From: Nonomuraea polychroma | GTDB taxonomy: Bacteria > Actinomycetota > Actinomycetes > Streptosporangiales > Streptosporangiaceae | Reading direction: 5' to 3' | DNA: 64,000 nucleotides | NCBI RefSeq assembly: GCF_004011505.1 | Contig: NZ_SAUN01000001.1 | Coordinates: forward strand, 7,157,501-7,221,500 | Part shown: piece by piece, positions 1 to 7,790 of the stretch | Position numbering within the stretch: position 1 is the stretch's first letter | How the letters are laid out: each line of letters opens with the position of its first letter | The notes under the pieces: generated by a model | Told to the model about the DNA's origin: nothing | What the model saw: the letters and a program-made list of their open reading frames with translations, nothing else | Database searches by the model: none | Made by a program: the position numbers and the translations under genes

Positions 1-579
1 CGGTCATGGCGAGCGCGTGCGGGGTCTCCCTGAGCGGCTCCTCGTCTCTCAGCTCCTGCAGCAGGGCGGGCACCTCACGGTGGCGGCCCAGCTCGATCAG
101 GGCGGCGGCGTGCTCCTCGACCAGGTCCCACCGCTCACGCAGCAGCGGGCCGCGGACGCGCCGCTCGACCCAGTCGCTGCCGACCCCTTGGAGCGGCTCC
201 CCGCGCCACAGGCCCAGCGCCCGCGCCCAGTCCTCGGTGGCGTCCTCGAGCCGGCCCGCCGCCCGCCCCTGGGCGGCCAGGTGGCGGAAACGCCCGACGT
301 CCACCTCGTCGGCGGGCGCGGCGAGCGAGTAGCCGGCGGCCGTGCCGGCGATGCGCCCGCCCAGTGTCTTGCGGAGCTGCGACACCTTGAGCTGGATGAT
401 CGTCTTGGCGGTCTTGGGCGGGTCGTCCTCCCACAGCGCCTCGATGAGCCGGTCCACCGGCACGTACACCCGTGATGCGCCGCGAGCAGCCCGAGCACGC
501 ATTGCTGCTGGGCCCCCTCGATCGGGATCTCGGCGCCGCCGACGCAGACCTCGACCGGCCCGAGCACGCGGATCTCCAT
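1..579 (-). pseudogene. SARP/BTAD transcriptional regulator, frameshifted and cut by the window edge
   Basis: The first 36 codons encode a typical start of a SARP-family DNA-binding domain (MEIRVLGPVEV, then a CVLGLLAAHHG helix). At 469-471 the frame breaks. Shifting by one base restores a canonical continuation (VYVPVDRLIEALW, then a TIIQLKVSQLRKTL helix and a BTAD segment with WARALGLWRGEPLQ) that stays open to the left edge. The sequence looks like one G lost from a short G run on the coding strand. SARP proteins activate secondary-metabolite or developmental genes by binding direct repeats near -35. Either this is a real recent mutation or a base-call error. The rest of the gene lies outside the window, so any C-terminal ATPase domain cannot be judged. 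Confidence 0.8.
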
Positions 580-598
580 CCCGCCCGAGCATAATGCG

Positions 599-1570
599 TC
601 AAACCGCCTTCATCAGCGCGGCGGACACCTCCTCCAGCAGCCCGCCGACGCCCTGGTCCATGGCCGCCTTGGCGTGGCGGACCGCGTCCAGGGCGTTGCC
701 CGCGGCGCTGGGCGAGTCCTCGACGACCATCCGCAGCTCCACCTCCAGCGGGGAGCCGCCGAATCCTTCGCCGTTCAGCCGGATGTAGGCGACCTTGCGG
801 TCCTCCATGAACGGCACGTACTGCGCGCCGACGTGCGCGGACGCGCCCGCGCCCGCGACCTTGGTGGTCTTCTTGCTCGCCATCCGCTCGGCGTCCTGCA
901 GGTTGACGAAGTCCATGTTGCCGCCGCCGAGCAATTGGTAGCCGCCGTCGAGGTGCACGCCGCTCTCGGTCAGCGCGTCCACCAGTGCCCGGTGCAGCAG
1001 TGTGGCGCCGAACGAGCTCTTCAGGTCGTCGCCGAGCAGCGGCAGCCGGGCTTCGGCGAACCGGCGCCGCCACTCCGGGGAGCGGGCGAGCACCGCGGGC
1101 ATGCAGTTGACGAACCCGCAGCCGGCGTCCAGAGCGGCCTGCGCGTACAGCTCGGTAGCCCGTTGCGCGCCGGACGGCAGGAAATTGAGCACGACGTGCG
1201 TGCCCGTAGCTGCCAGGTGCGCGGCGACGTCCTCCGGAGCCGCGCCGCCGCGCGGGTCCACGAGATCGGCCGAGCCGGGGCCGACGCCGTCGGCCAGGAT
1301 CCCGTCCACGACGGGCACCCCGAGATGGGGCACCGCGGCGAAGGCGCGGGCGTTGTTGGGTGCCGTCCAGATGGCCTCCGACAGGTCACGTCCCAGCTTG
1401 GCGGCGTTGACGTCGAAGGCGGCGGTGAAGCGCACCTGGGAGACGGCGTAGCCGGCGCACACCGGGTGCCGCAGTCCGGGCGCTTCCCCATCCCGGTAGT
1501 GCTCGACGCCCTGCACCAGCGACGACACGCAGTTGCCCACGCCGATCACGGCCACGTTCACGGTAGTCAT
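599..1570 (-). CDS. myo-inositol-1-phosphate synthase family protein
   Basis: A 323-aa protein opening with a Rossmann dinucleotide-binding motif (VNVAVIGVGNCVSSLVQG). It carries Ino1-type blocks: NFLPSGAQRATELYAQAAL, a FVNCMPAV segment, LLGDDLKSSFGAT and the GGGNMDFVNL stretch. This family uses NAD to isomerise glucose-6-phosphate to inositol-1-phosphate, feeding phosphatidylinositol and mycothiol. At 323 residues it is somewhat shorter than the usual actinobacterial Ino1 (about 360), so it could be a paralogue with a specialised role, for instance in a cyclitol or aminocyclitol pathway. It lies just downstream of the LuxR-type regulator on the same strand (7 bases apart) and is probably co-transcribed with it. 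The family is clear; the physiological role is not. Confidence 0.8.
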   Translation of the reverse strand: MTTVNVAVIGVGNCVSSLVQGVEHYRDGEAPGLRHPVCAGYAVSQVRFTAAFDVNAAKLGRDLSEAIWTAPNNARAFAAVPHLGVPVVDGILADGVGPGSADLVDPRGGAAPEDVAAHLAATGTHVVLNFLPSGAQRATELYAQAALDAGCGFVNCMPAVLARSPEWRRRFAEARLPLLGDDLKSSFGATLLHRALVDALTESGVHLDGGYQLLGGGNMDFVNLQDAERMASKKTTKVAGAGASAHVGAQYVPFMEDRKVAYIRLNGEGFGGSPLEVELRMVVEDSPSAAGNALDAVRHAKAAMDQGVGGLLEEVSAALMKAV

Positions 1571-1577
1571 GACCGGA

Positions 1578-4133
1578 TTAGATCAGCCCCGCACGGCGGG
1601 CCAGCGCGGCAGCCTCAACGCGGGAGGTCGCGCCCAGCTTGGCGAGGATGTTCGAGACGTGCACGCCCGAGGTCCTGGCCGAGATGAACAGCCGCTCGGC
1701 GATCTGGCGGTTGCTCAGCCCCTCGGCGACCAGGGCGAGCACCTCCAGCTCCCTGGCCGACAGGTGGAGGTCGCCGGAGATACCGACCCGGAGCGTGGCC
1801 GCCGCCGCCTCGACCTCCCGCCGCAGCGGCTCGGCGGCCAGGCTCGCGGCGATCGCCGCCGCCTCGCGCAGCAGGTCGCGTGCGCCCGCCCGATCCTGCT
1901 CGGCCGCCCTGACAAGGGCCTGCCCCAACGCGTGCGGCTGCCCGACCGCCCGCCAGCACGCCACGGCCGCCGCCCACGACCCGCCCCGCTCGGCCTCGAA
2001 CGTGGCGCGGTACGCCTCCTGCACCGGCCCTGTCGTGGCGATGCCCACGGGCGCCTCCCGCACGCGGCCGACGCGGGCCGCGAGGGCCAGCAACGGCCAG
2101 GCGTAACGACGGCTCTGCCGGAGATCGTGCTCGGCCAGCACATGGTCGACCACCTGCCCGGCCCGCCGCAGGTCCGACCGGGCCACCGCGAGCCGGCACT
2201 CCAGCAGGTCGGGCTCCAGACAGGAGTCGTAGCCCCGCGACCGCCCGCGCATCAACGGCCTGGCCAGGCGGACGACCTCGTCGGCCTCGGCCCATGCCCC
2301 TTCCCAGACGGCGACCGTCCCGAGCACCATGAGGATCCAGGCCCGGTGGATCGGCGCCGGGTCCAGGGCGAGCGCCGCCCGGATGACCTCGCGGGCCTCC
2401 TGCCAGCGGCCGAGCGAGACGAGCGGCTCGGCGAGGTTCGCGGCCAGGTGGGCGCCCCTGGTGCGGGCCATGCCCAGCCGTCTGGCCCTGGACATGCCCT
2501 CGTGGGCCACGGACTCTGCCCTGGTGTGCTCGCCCGCGGCCTCCAGCACGTCGGCCTCACTGGCGTAGGACATGAGCAGGCTGTCGTCGTCGGGTGCGGT
2601 GGACCGGAACTCGGCGTACAGGCTCGACGCCGTGCCGAGGTCGCCGTCGAGCGCGGTGAGCGCGGCCAGCGTGACCATCGCCCGGGTGTCGCCGAGCGCG
2701 AGCGCCTTCTCGGCGTGGGCGCGGGCCTCGACGTCCTGCCCGTTCCAGGCGAGGACGGTGGCGAGGGAGCCGATCAGCCTGGCCTCGCCCGGCGCCAGGC
2801 GCACGGCCTCGCGCAGGTCGTCGAGGCCCTCCTCACCGAGCAGGTCGCGAACGGCGACGCGCAGCTCCAGCAGGTGCGCGGCCCGCAGCGGGTCGTCCAC
2901 CTCCTCCAGCGCCCGGGTTGCCAGCTCCTCGGCCCGCTCGGCGTCGCCCTCGCACAAGGCGTCCCGCGCCGCCTGCTCCAGCACCCACGCGTGATCCCGC
3001 CCCTGGCCGTACGCGTCGTCCCACAGCTCGAGCACGCGTTCCCAGCGGCCGGCCCGCCAGGCGGCGTCGAAGGCGCGCCGCCGGTCCCCTGCCAGGTACC
3101 AGTGGTCGGCGGCCAGCTCCGGCCACGCCCCGGCGCAGCGGGCGTGCAGGCGTCTCCGCTCCCCCGGCAGCAGGTCGTCGTAGACGGCGTCGCGGATCAG
3201 TGCGTGTCTGAAGGTGTAACCGTCCCCGTCCACGAGCAGCAGGCGCGCGTGGACGATCGGCCGCAACGCGTCGTCTAGCGCCAGGTCGTCCAGCCCGGCG
3301 ACAGCCGCCAGCACCTCGTGCGGGGTCCTGCGCCCGGCCACGGCGGCGATCCGGAGCACGTCGAGACTGGCCGGGCCGAGCCGGTCGGCGCCGGCGAGCA
3401 GCAGCTCCCGCAGCGAGGCCGGGGTGGCGGCCGCGGCGCCGACGTCGGCCAGCGCCTCGACGAACAGCGGGTTGCCCTCGCTCCGCGCCACGATCGCATC
3501 CAGCTCCGCGCCGCTCCACACAGCCCGCCCTGCGGCGACACCCCGCTCCCCGCCGTCGCAGCCGAGCATGCGGGCCACCTCTTCACGCCCGAGCGGCGGC
3601 ACCCTGATCACCTCCGCGACCGGCAGCCGCAGCGGCTCACGGGAGGTCGCGATCACCAGCACGCCCGGACGCATCAGGTTGCGCAGAAGGAAGACGAGCA
3701 GGTCACGGCTGGCCTGGTCGGCCCAGTGCAGGTCCTCCAGCAGGAGCACCACAGGACGCCGCTCGGCGGCCCGCTCGACCAGCAGGAGCACCTCCTCGAA
3801 CAAGCGCGCCCGCCCGAGTCCCGGCAGCTCGGTCACCTCTCCCAGCTCGGGCAGCAGGCGCGCCAGCCCGACGCGCCCGCCGCCCGGCACGAGGCCGGCC
3901 CCGTGCTCCCTGACCAGCCGCCGCAGCACGGGCACGAACGGCGCGTACGCCGTCCCGCCCGGATCGGCCCCGCCCTCGGCGACGAGCGCGTCGATCCCGT
4001 CGGCGAACTCGCGGACCAGGCGCGACTTGCCGATGCCCGCCTCACCGACGACCAGCACGGCGGCCGGTGTGGCGGCCTGCGCCGCGGCGAGCCGCCGCAG
4101 CTCCGCCTGACGTCCGACGAACACATCACTCAT
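1578..4133 (-). CDS. LuxR-family regulator with AAA ATPase domain (LAL type)
   Basis: About 851 aa. It begins FVGRQAELRRL, followed by a Walker A loop (VGEAGIGKSRLV) near residue 35 and a Walker B-like VVLLLEDLHWAD near residue 130. A helical, repeat-like middle follows, and a C-terminal LuxR helix-turn-helix (LSARELEVLALVAEGLSNRQIAERL) ends at the last residue. This is the large ATP-binding LuxR architecture, cytoplasmic transcription activators common in actinomycete specialised metabolism. I chose the ATG at 4133 because the homology begins right after it; an in-frame ATG seven codons upstream is possible. The gene is divergent from the MFS pump, with about 65 bases between starts, so the regulator may control the pump as well as the downstream Ino1-like gene. 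Confidence 0.88.
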   Translation of the reverse strand: MSDVFVGRQAELRRLAAAQAATPAAVLVVGEAGIGKSRLVREFADGIDALVAEGGADPGGTAYAPFVPVLRRLVREHGAGLVPGGGRVGLARLLPELGEVTELPGLGRARLFEEVLLLVERAAERRPVVLLLEDLHWADQASRDLLVFLLRNLMRPGVLVIATSREPLRLPVAEVIRVPPLGREEVARMLGCDGGERGVAAGRAVWSGAELDAIVARSEGNPLFVEALADVGAAAATPASLRELLLAGADRLGPASLDVLRIAAVAGRRTPHEVLAAVAGLDDLALDDALRPIVHARLLLVDGDGYTFRHALIRDAVYDDLLPGERRRLHARCAGAWPELAADHWYLAGDRRRAFDAAWRAGRWERVLELWDDAYGQGRDHAWVLEQAARDALCEGDAERAEELATRALEEVDDPLRAAHLLELRVAVRDLLGEEGLDDLREAVRLAPGEARLIGSLATVLAWNGQDVEARAHAEKALALGDTRAMVTLAALTALDGDLGTASSLYAEFRSTAPDDDSLLMSYASEADVLEAAGEHTRAESVAHEGMSRARRLGMARTRGAHLAANLAEPLVSLGRWQEAREVIRAALALDPAPIHRAWILMVLGTVAVWEGAWAEADEVVRLARPLMRGRSRGYDSCLEPDLLECRLAVARSDLRRAGQVVDHVLAEHDLRQSRRYAWPLLALAARVGRVREAPVGIATTGPVQEAYRATFEAERGGSWAAAVACWRAVGQPHALGQALVRAAEQDRAGARDLLREAAAIAASLAAEPLRREVEAAAATLRVGISGDLHLSARELEVLALVAEGLSNRQIAERLFISARTSGVHVSNILAKLGATSRVEAAALARRAGLI

Positions 4134-4198
4134 TATGAAGAGGCGGCTAAGCATCTTGCCCGATGTGTCGTAGCACCGGCTCAGGCACCGTCGTGGGC

Positions 4199-5308
4199 AT
4201 GATGACCCGCTCGATGAACCTGATGATGGCCGCCTCAATAGCCGGTCTGCTCGGCTTCTACCTGCTGTTCGCCACCGTTCCCCTGTACGCCGCGACGGGC
4301 GGCGCCGGCGAGCTCGGCGCGGGGATGACCACGGCCGCCATGATGCTGGCCACGGTCCTGGCCGAGCTGGCCGTCCCGTGGCTGCTGGCCAGGTACGGCT
4401 ACCGCGCCGTGATGGGCCTGGGCCTCGCGCTGCTCGGCGGCCCAGCCCTGCTGCTGCCGCTGTCGGCGGCACTGCCGCTGGTCCTGGCCGTCTCGCTGGT
4501 GCGCGGGGCGGGCCTCGGCATCATCGTGGTCGCGGGCACGGCGCTCACCGCGGAACTCGTGCCCGCGGAGCGGCGCGGCGAGGGCCTCGGCGTGTACGGC
4601 GTGGCGGTCGGCATCCCGTCGATCGTCGGCCTGCCCCTCGGCCTGTGGGCCGGCGACGCGCTCGGCTTCACGCCCGTCCTGGTCGCGGCCGGGCTGGTGT
4701 CCTTGGCCGGTCTCGTGACCGTGCGCGGGCTGCCGGCCACCAGGCCCGCACGCGTCACCGTCCGGCACTCGGGGCAGGCACGCGGGCTGGCCGGGCCCGC
4801 GCTGGTCTTCGCGGCGGTGACCACCGCGACGGGCGTCATGGTGACGTTCCTGCCGCTGGCGGGCTCGCCCGAGCTGGCCTCGGCCGCGCTGCTCACCCAG
4901 TCCCTGGCGACGCCGGTGGCCCGCTGGCTGGCCGGCAGGTTCGGCGACCGGCACGGCTCGGCCCGCCTGCTGATGCCGGGACTGCTCGCCGCCGTCGCGG
5001 GGATCGCGCTGCAGACCCAGGTCGACGGCCCGGTCGCGGTGGTGGCCGGGATGGCGGTGTTCGGCGCCGGGTTCGGGGTGCTGCAGAACGCGACGCTGGC
5101 GGTGATGTTCGAGCGCGGCGACCCCTCCCGCGTCAGCGCCCTGTGGAACCTGGCCTACGACGCGGGGATGGGCGCGGGGGCGATGGGGTTCGGGCTGGTG
5201 CTCGGCCACACCGGATACCCGCTCGGCTTCGCGCTGGTGGCCGTGCTGATGGCGGTCACGCTGCCGCTGACCGCGGTCAGGCCGGTGCGCGTTCCACTCC
5301 CACGGTGA
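4199..5308 (+). CDS. MFS transporter
   Basis: About 369 aa, almost entirely hydrophobic, with roughly 11-12 predicted membrane helices. The arginine/glycine loop after helix 2-3 (WLLARYGYRAVMGLGLALLGG) and PAERRGEGLGVYGVAVGI are typical of major facilitator drug/sugar exporters. Several ATG codons occur near the start; the pair at 4199 and 4202 sits just before the first helix and is preferred over the upstream ATG at 4163. It is divergent from the LAL regulator and meets the amidase gene tail to tail, overlapping it by 32 bases. An efflux role for a small hydrophobic compound is inferred from family and context only. Confidence 0.85.
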   Translation: MMTRSMNLMMAASIAGLLGFYLLFATVPLYAATGGAGELGAGMTTAAMMLATVLAELAVPWLLARYGYRAVMGLGLALLGGPALLLPLSAALPLVLAVSLVRGAGLGIIVVAGTALTAELVPAERRGEGLGVYGVAVGIPSIVGLPLGLWAGDALGFTPVLVAAGLVSLAGLVTVRGLPATRPARVTVRHSGQARGLAGPALVFAAVTTATGVMVTFLPLAGSPELASAALLTQSLATPVARWLAGRFGDRHGSARLLMPGLLAAVAGIALQTQVDGPVAVVAGMAVFGAGFGVLQNATLAVMFERGDPSRVSALWNLAYDAGMGAGAMGFGLVLGHTGYPLGFALVAVLMAVTLPLTAVRPVRVPLPR

Positions 5309-5903
5309 TCTCGTTGCCGAGCCGGCGCCCGGTGAGCAGGCCGAGGTCGTCGCCGCTCCAGAACCTGCCGGGGTCGTACCAGTTGGGGCGGCGGCCGGTC
5401 GGCAGCAGCCCCATCTCCTCGTAGGTCACCGCGACGACCTCGGCGCAGTAGGCGCTCTCCAGCGCCACCTCCTTGCGGGTCCGGCGCGGGATGCGGCCTT
5501 TGAACCAGCGGGCGGCCAGGCGGGCGGTGGAGGGGAACGGGGTGCCGTCGAGACGGGCGACGGTACGCAGGGCCGCGTCCTCCATCTCCGGCGTGGCCTC
5601 CGGCTCCAGCTGGCGCAGCCAGGCCCGCTGACTGTATTTGTTGGCCCACACCGTGACCGCGTCACGCAGGTCGTGCAGCTGCACCCCGCGATGGTGGGTG
5701 CCGGCCCACAGGTCGGGCAGCGACCTTCCGAGCTCGGCGTGCCACATCATGGGCGGCAGGTCCTCGATCACGATGGCCATGCCGACGTGGTTGACCGGGC
5801 TGTTGGTCATGGTCTGGATCGCGCGGTCGGGCACCGAGCGCCCGCGGAAGACCCACAGGTCGCCGGTCCTCGTCACCTTGACGGCCTCGTCGAGAGTCAA
5901 CAC
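5277..5903 (-). CDS. permuted papain-like amidase/peptidase (YiiX/YaeF type)
   Basis: A 208-aa soluble protein. It has the circularly permuted NlpC/P60-like order: an early GDLWVFRG strand, then the histidine in SPVNHVGMAIVI (near residue 40), and only later the cysteine in SAYCAEVVAVTYEEMGLL (near residue 155). These are the expected catalytic His and Cys of YiiX/YaeF-type enzymes, which act on amide or ester bonds of lipids or peptidoglycan. No signal peptide is evident. It ends inside the 3' end of the MFS gene and starts 17 bases from the divergent small membrane protein at 5921. The fold assignment is fairly confident; the substrate is unknown. Confidence 0.6.
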   Translation of the reverse strand: MLTLDEAVKVTRTGDLWVFRGRSVPDRAIQTMTNSPVNHVGMAIVIEDLPPMMWHAELGRSLPDLWAGTHHRGVQLHDLRDAVTVWANKYSQRAWLRQLEPEATPEMEDAALRTVARLDGTPFPSTARLAARWFKGRIPRRTRKEVALESAYCAEVVAVTYEEMGLLPTGRRPNWYDPGRFWSGDDLGLLTGRRLGNEITVGVERAPA

Positions 5904-5920
5904 ACCGCTAGCCTAGGCAC

Positions 5921-6085
5921 ATGCGGTGGTGGAAGATGCTCGGTCTGGCCGGAATCATGGGTGTGGCGGCCACGGGAGTGGTGATCGCGCGGGCCGAACG
6001 CCGTCGCCGCGCCTACACACCCGAGGAGATCAAGACACGCCTGCGCGAGCGGGTCCAACCTCAGCCGGACGGGCGTAGCTCGTAG
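5921..6085 (+). CDS. small membrane-anchored protein, 54 aa
   Basis: ATG at 5921, TAG at 6083-6085. The product starts MRWWKMLGLAGIMGVAATGV, giving one hydrophobic N-terminal segment (residues 6-23). A strongly basic ERRRRAY stretch and a PEEIKTRLRERV amphipathic helix follow. One transmembrane anchor with a positively charged cytoplasmic tail is the likely topology. The 3' end overlaps the end of the solute-binding protein gene on the other strand by 25 bases. The W-W pair, helix and arginine cluster are organised well beyond chance for 54 codons. Function unknown. Confidence 0.55.
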   Translation: MRWWKMLGLAGIMGVAATGVVIARAERRRRAYTPEEIKTRLRERVQPQPDGRSS

Positions 6086-7620
6086 ACGAACACGACGTCG
6101 GAGTAGGCCGGGTTGTCCACGTAGCCCTGGATGCTCCCCTGGTAGGCGCGCTGGTAGTTGACCACCCACGGCAGCGCGGCGGCCGCCCGCTGGTCCAGCA
6201 CCCGCTTGGTGGCCTGCTCGTACGCCCGCTGCGCCGCCTGCTTGTCGGTCACGGTCAGCTCGGGCACCGTGTCGAGCAGCGCGTCCAGGTCCGCGTCCTT
6301 GAGGTAGGTCAGGTTGAAGACGGGCGGCTCCGCGCTGTGGAAGACGTTGCCGAAGTAGGAGTAGCCGTCGGCGTAGTCGGGCCACCAGTACATGACGAAG
6401 ATGTCCTGGCCCTTTTTCCTGCCCTGCTCCCACTGGGCGGTCCAGGGCATCGCCGAGGTCTCGACCCTGACGTTGAGCGGCTTCAGCGTGGCCTCCAGCC
6501 GCGTGGCGAGCAGGCGCCAGTCGGTGTCGCCCTCCCCGTACGTCAGGCGCAGCCGCAGCGGCCGGCCTGCCGGGCCGTAGCCCGCCCGGCGCAGCAGCCG
6601 CTGCGTGGCGGCCAGGTCCTGCCGGGGCACGCGACCGGGGACGTGGCCCATCAGGCCCTCGGGGATGATGCCGCTGGCCGGTGAGCCGGCGCCCTTCAGG
6701 TTCTTGATGAGGCCCTGGTAGTCGATGGCCTTCTGCACGGCGCGGCGTACCCGCACGTCTTTCATGGGGCCGCTCGCGGTGTTGAACAACAGCATCGCCG
6801 TCTGGAACGACGGCCGCTCCGACGTGCGCACGCCGGGCGTGACCTTCGCCCTGGCGAACAGCCGCGGGTTGAGCCGCTCGACGAAACTCACCTCACCGCG
6901 CAGCAACATGCGCCACGCCCGGTCGGCGTCCGGCACGACCCGGTACTGCACCGTGTTGTAGTGCGGACTGTCCCAGCCGCCCCAGTATTTGTCGTACGCC
7001 TTGAGCGTGAGCTCCTCTTCCTTGCCCTTCTGCCACTTGGCCACCGTGTACGGCCCGGAGCCCGCGTCCCTGCCCTCGTTGAACCACCTCGTGAGGTCGG
7101 GCGCCGCCTTGGTGTCGTAGATGTAGGCCGCGTACCCGGCGGAGGCCACCAGGTCGAGGGGCACGGGATACTTCAGCGCGAACGTCACCGTCGCCGGGTC
7201 CTCGACCCGGATGGAGGAGACGGCGTCCCAGATGTAGAACGCGCCGGTCCTGGAGGCCATGGTGCGCTCGATCGACGCCTTGACCGCGGCCGCGTCCAGC
7301 GGCCGGCCGGTGTGGAAGGTCACGCCGGGACGCAGGTTGAACGTCCAGGTGCGGCCGTCGGCGGAGGCGCGCCACGACGTGGCAAGGCGGGGGATGGCCT
7401 TCTTGGTGACCGGGTTCCAGAGCGTGAGCGTCTCGTAGAGATTCTGGAAGGCGATGATCTCGTTGGAGTAGGACCGGCTGGGGTCCCACTCCGTGATCAC
7501 GTCGAGGTTCTGCACGTGGATGAACGGCGCCTCGCCGGCCGGGACCCGCGCTGGTTCGGGGGGTGGCGAGCAGGCAGCGAGGAGCGCCAGCGCGGCGGCC
7601 GCTGCGAGACGACGGCGCAA
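6061..7620 (-). CDS. ABC transporter solute-binding lipoprotein, family 5 (orphan)
   Basis: 519 aa with a lipoprotein signal peptide (MRRRLAAAAALALLAAC, lipobox LAAC at residues 14-17). A DppA/OppA-type binding domain follows: RLATSWRASADGRTWTFNLR, FHTGRPLDAAAVKASIERTM, and a C-terminal DIFVMYWWPDYADGYS block. The start is a TTG at 7620 with GGGAG five bases upstream. It captures an oligopeptide-like or other small solute outside the membrane for an importer. No permease or ATPase gene is adjacent. It is closely similar to the binding protein at 13502-15109, sharing blocks such as SYSNEI, YIWDAV and LDLVAS-GYAAYIYD, so it probably arose by duplication and may deliver a related ligand to the same permease. 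Confidence 0.88.
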   Translation of the reverse strand: MRRRLAAAAALALLAACSPPPEPARVPAGEAPFIHVQNLDVITEWDPSRSYSNEIIAFQNLYETLTLWNPVTKKAIPRLATSWRASADGRTWTFNLRPGVTFHTGRPLDAAAVKASIERTMASRTGAFYIWDAVSSIRVEDPATVTFALKYPVPLDLVASAGYAAYIYDTKAAPDLTRWFNEGRDAGSGPYTVAKWQKGKEEELTLKAYDKYWGGWDSPHYNTVQYRVVPDADRAWRMLLRGEVSFVERLNPRLFARAKVTPGVRTSERPSFQTAMLLFNTASGPMKDVRVRRAVQKAIDYQGLIKNLKGAGSPASGIIPEGLMGHVPGRVPRQDLAATQRLLRRAGYGPAGRPLRLRLTYGEGDTDWRLLATRLEATLKPLNVRVETSAMPWTAQWEQGRKKGQDIFVMYWWPDYADGYSYFGNVFHSAEPPVFNLTYLKDADLDALLDTVPELTVTDKQAAQRAYEQATKRVLDQRAAAALPWVVNYQRAYQGSIQGYVDNPAYSDVVFVYELRPSG

Positions 7621-7790
7621 CGCATCTCCCTCTGTCAGCGATGTATCCCGGGAAACCTACTCCAAGATCGTGGAGGCCGGGGGTGTGTGTCCAAAAGTCC
7701 CGAAAAATTGGGCATTCTGGTGATCGGATTGCTATCCTCACCCTGTCCCGTCCGGGGTTGCCAGCAGGGGACCGACCGGAGTGAGGTGCC

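Noticed and set aside
4134..4472. N-terminal extension of the LAL regulator
   Set aside because: The upstream part is arginine/proline-rich and antisense to the MFS gene; homology begins at the FVGRQ motif after the ATG at 4133.
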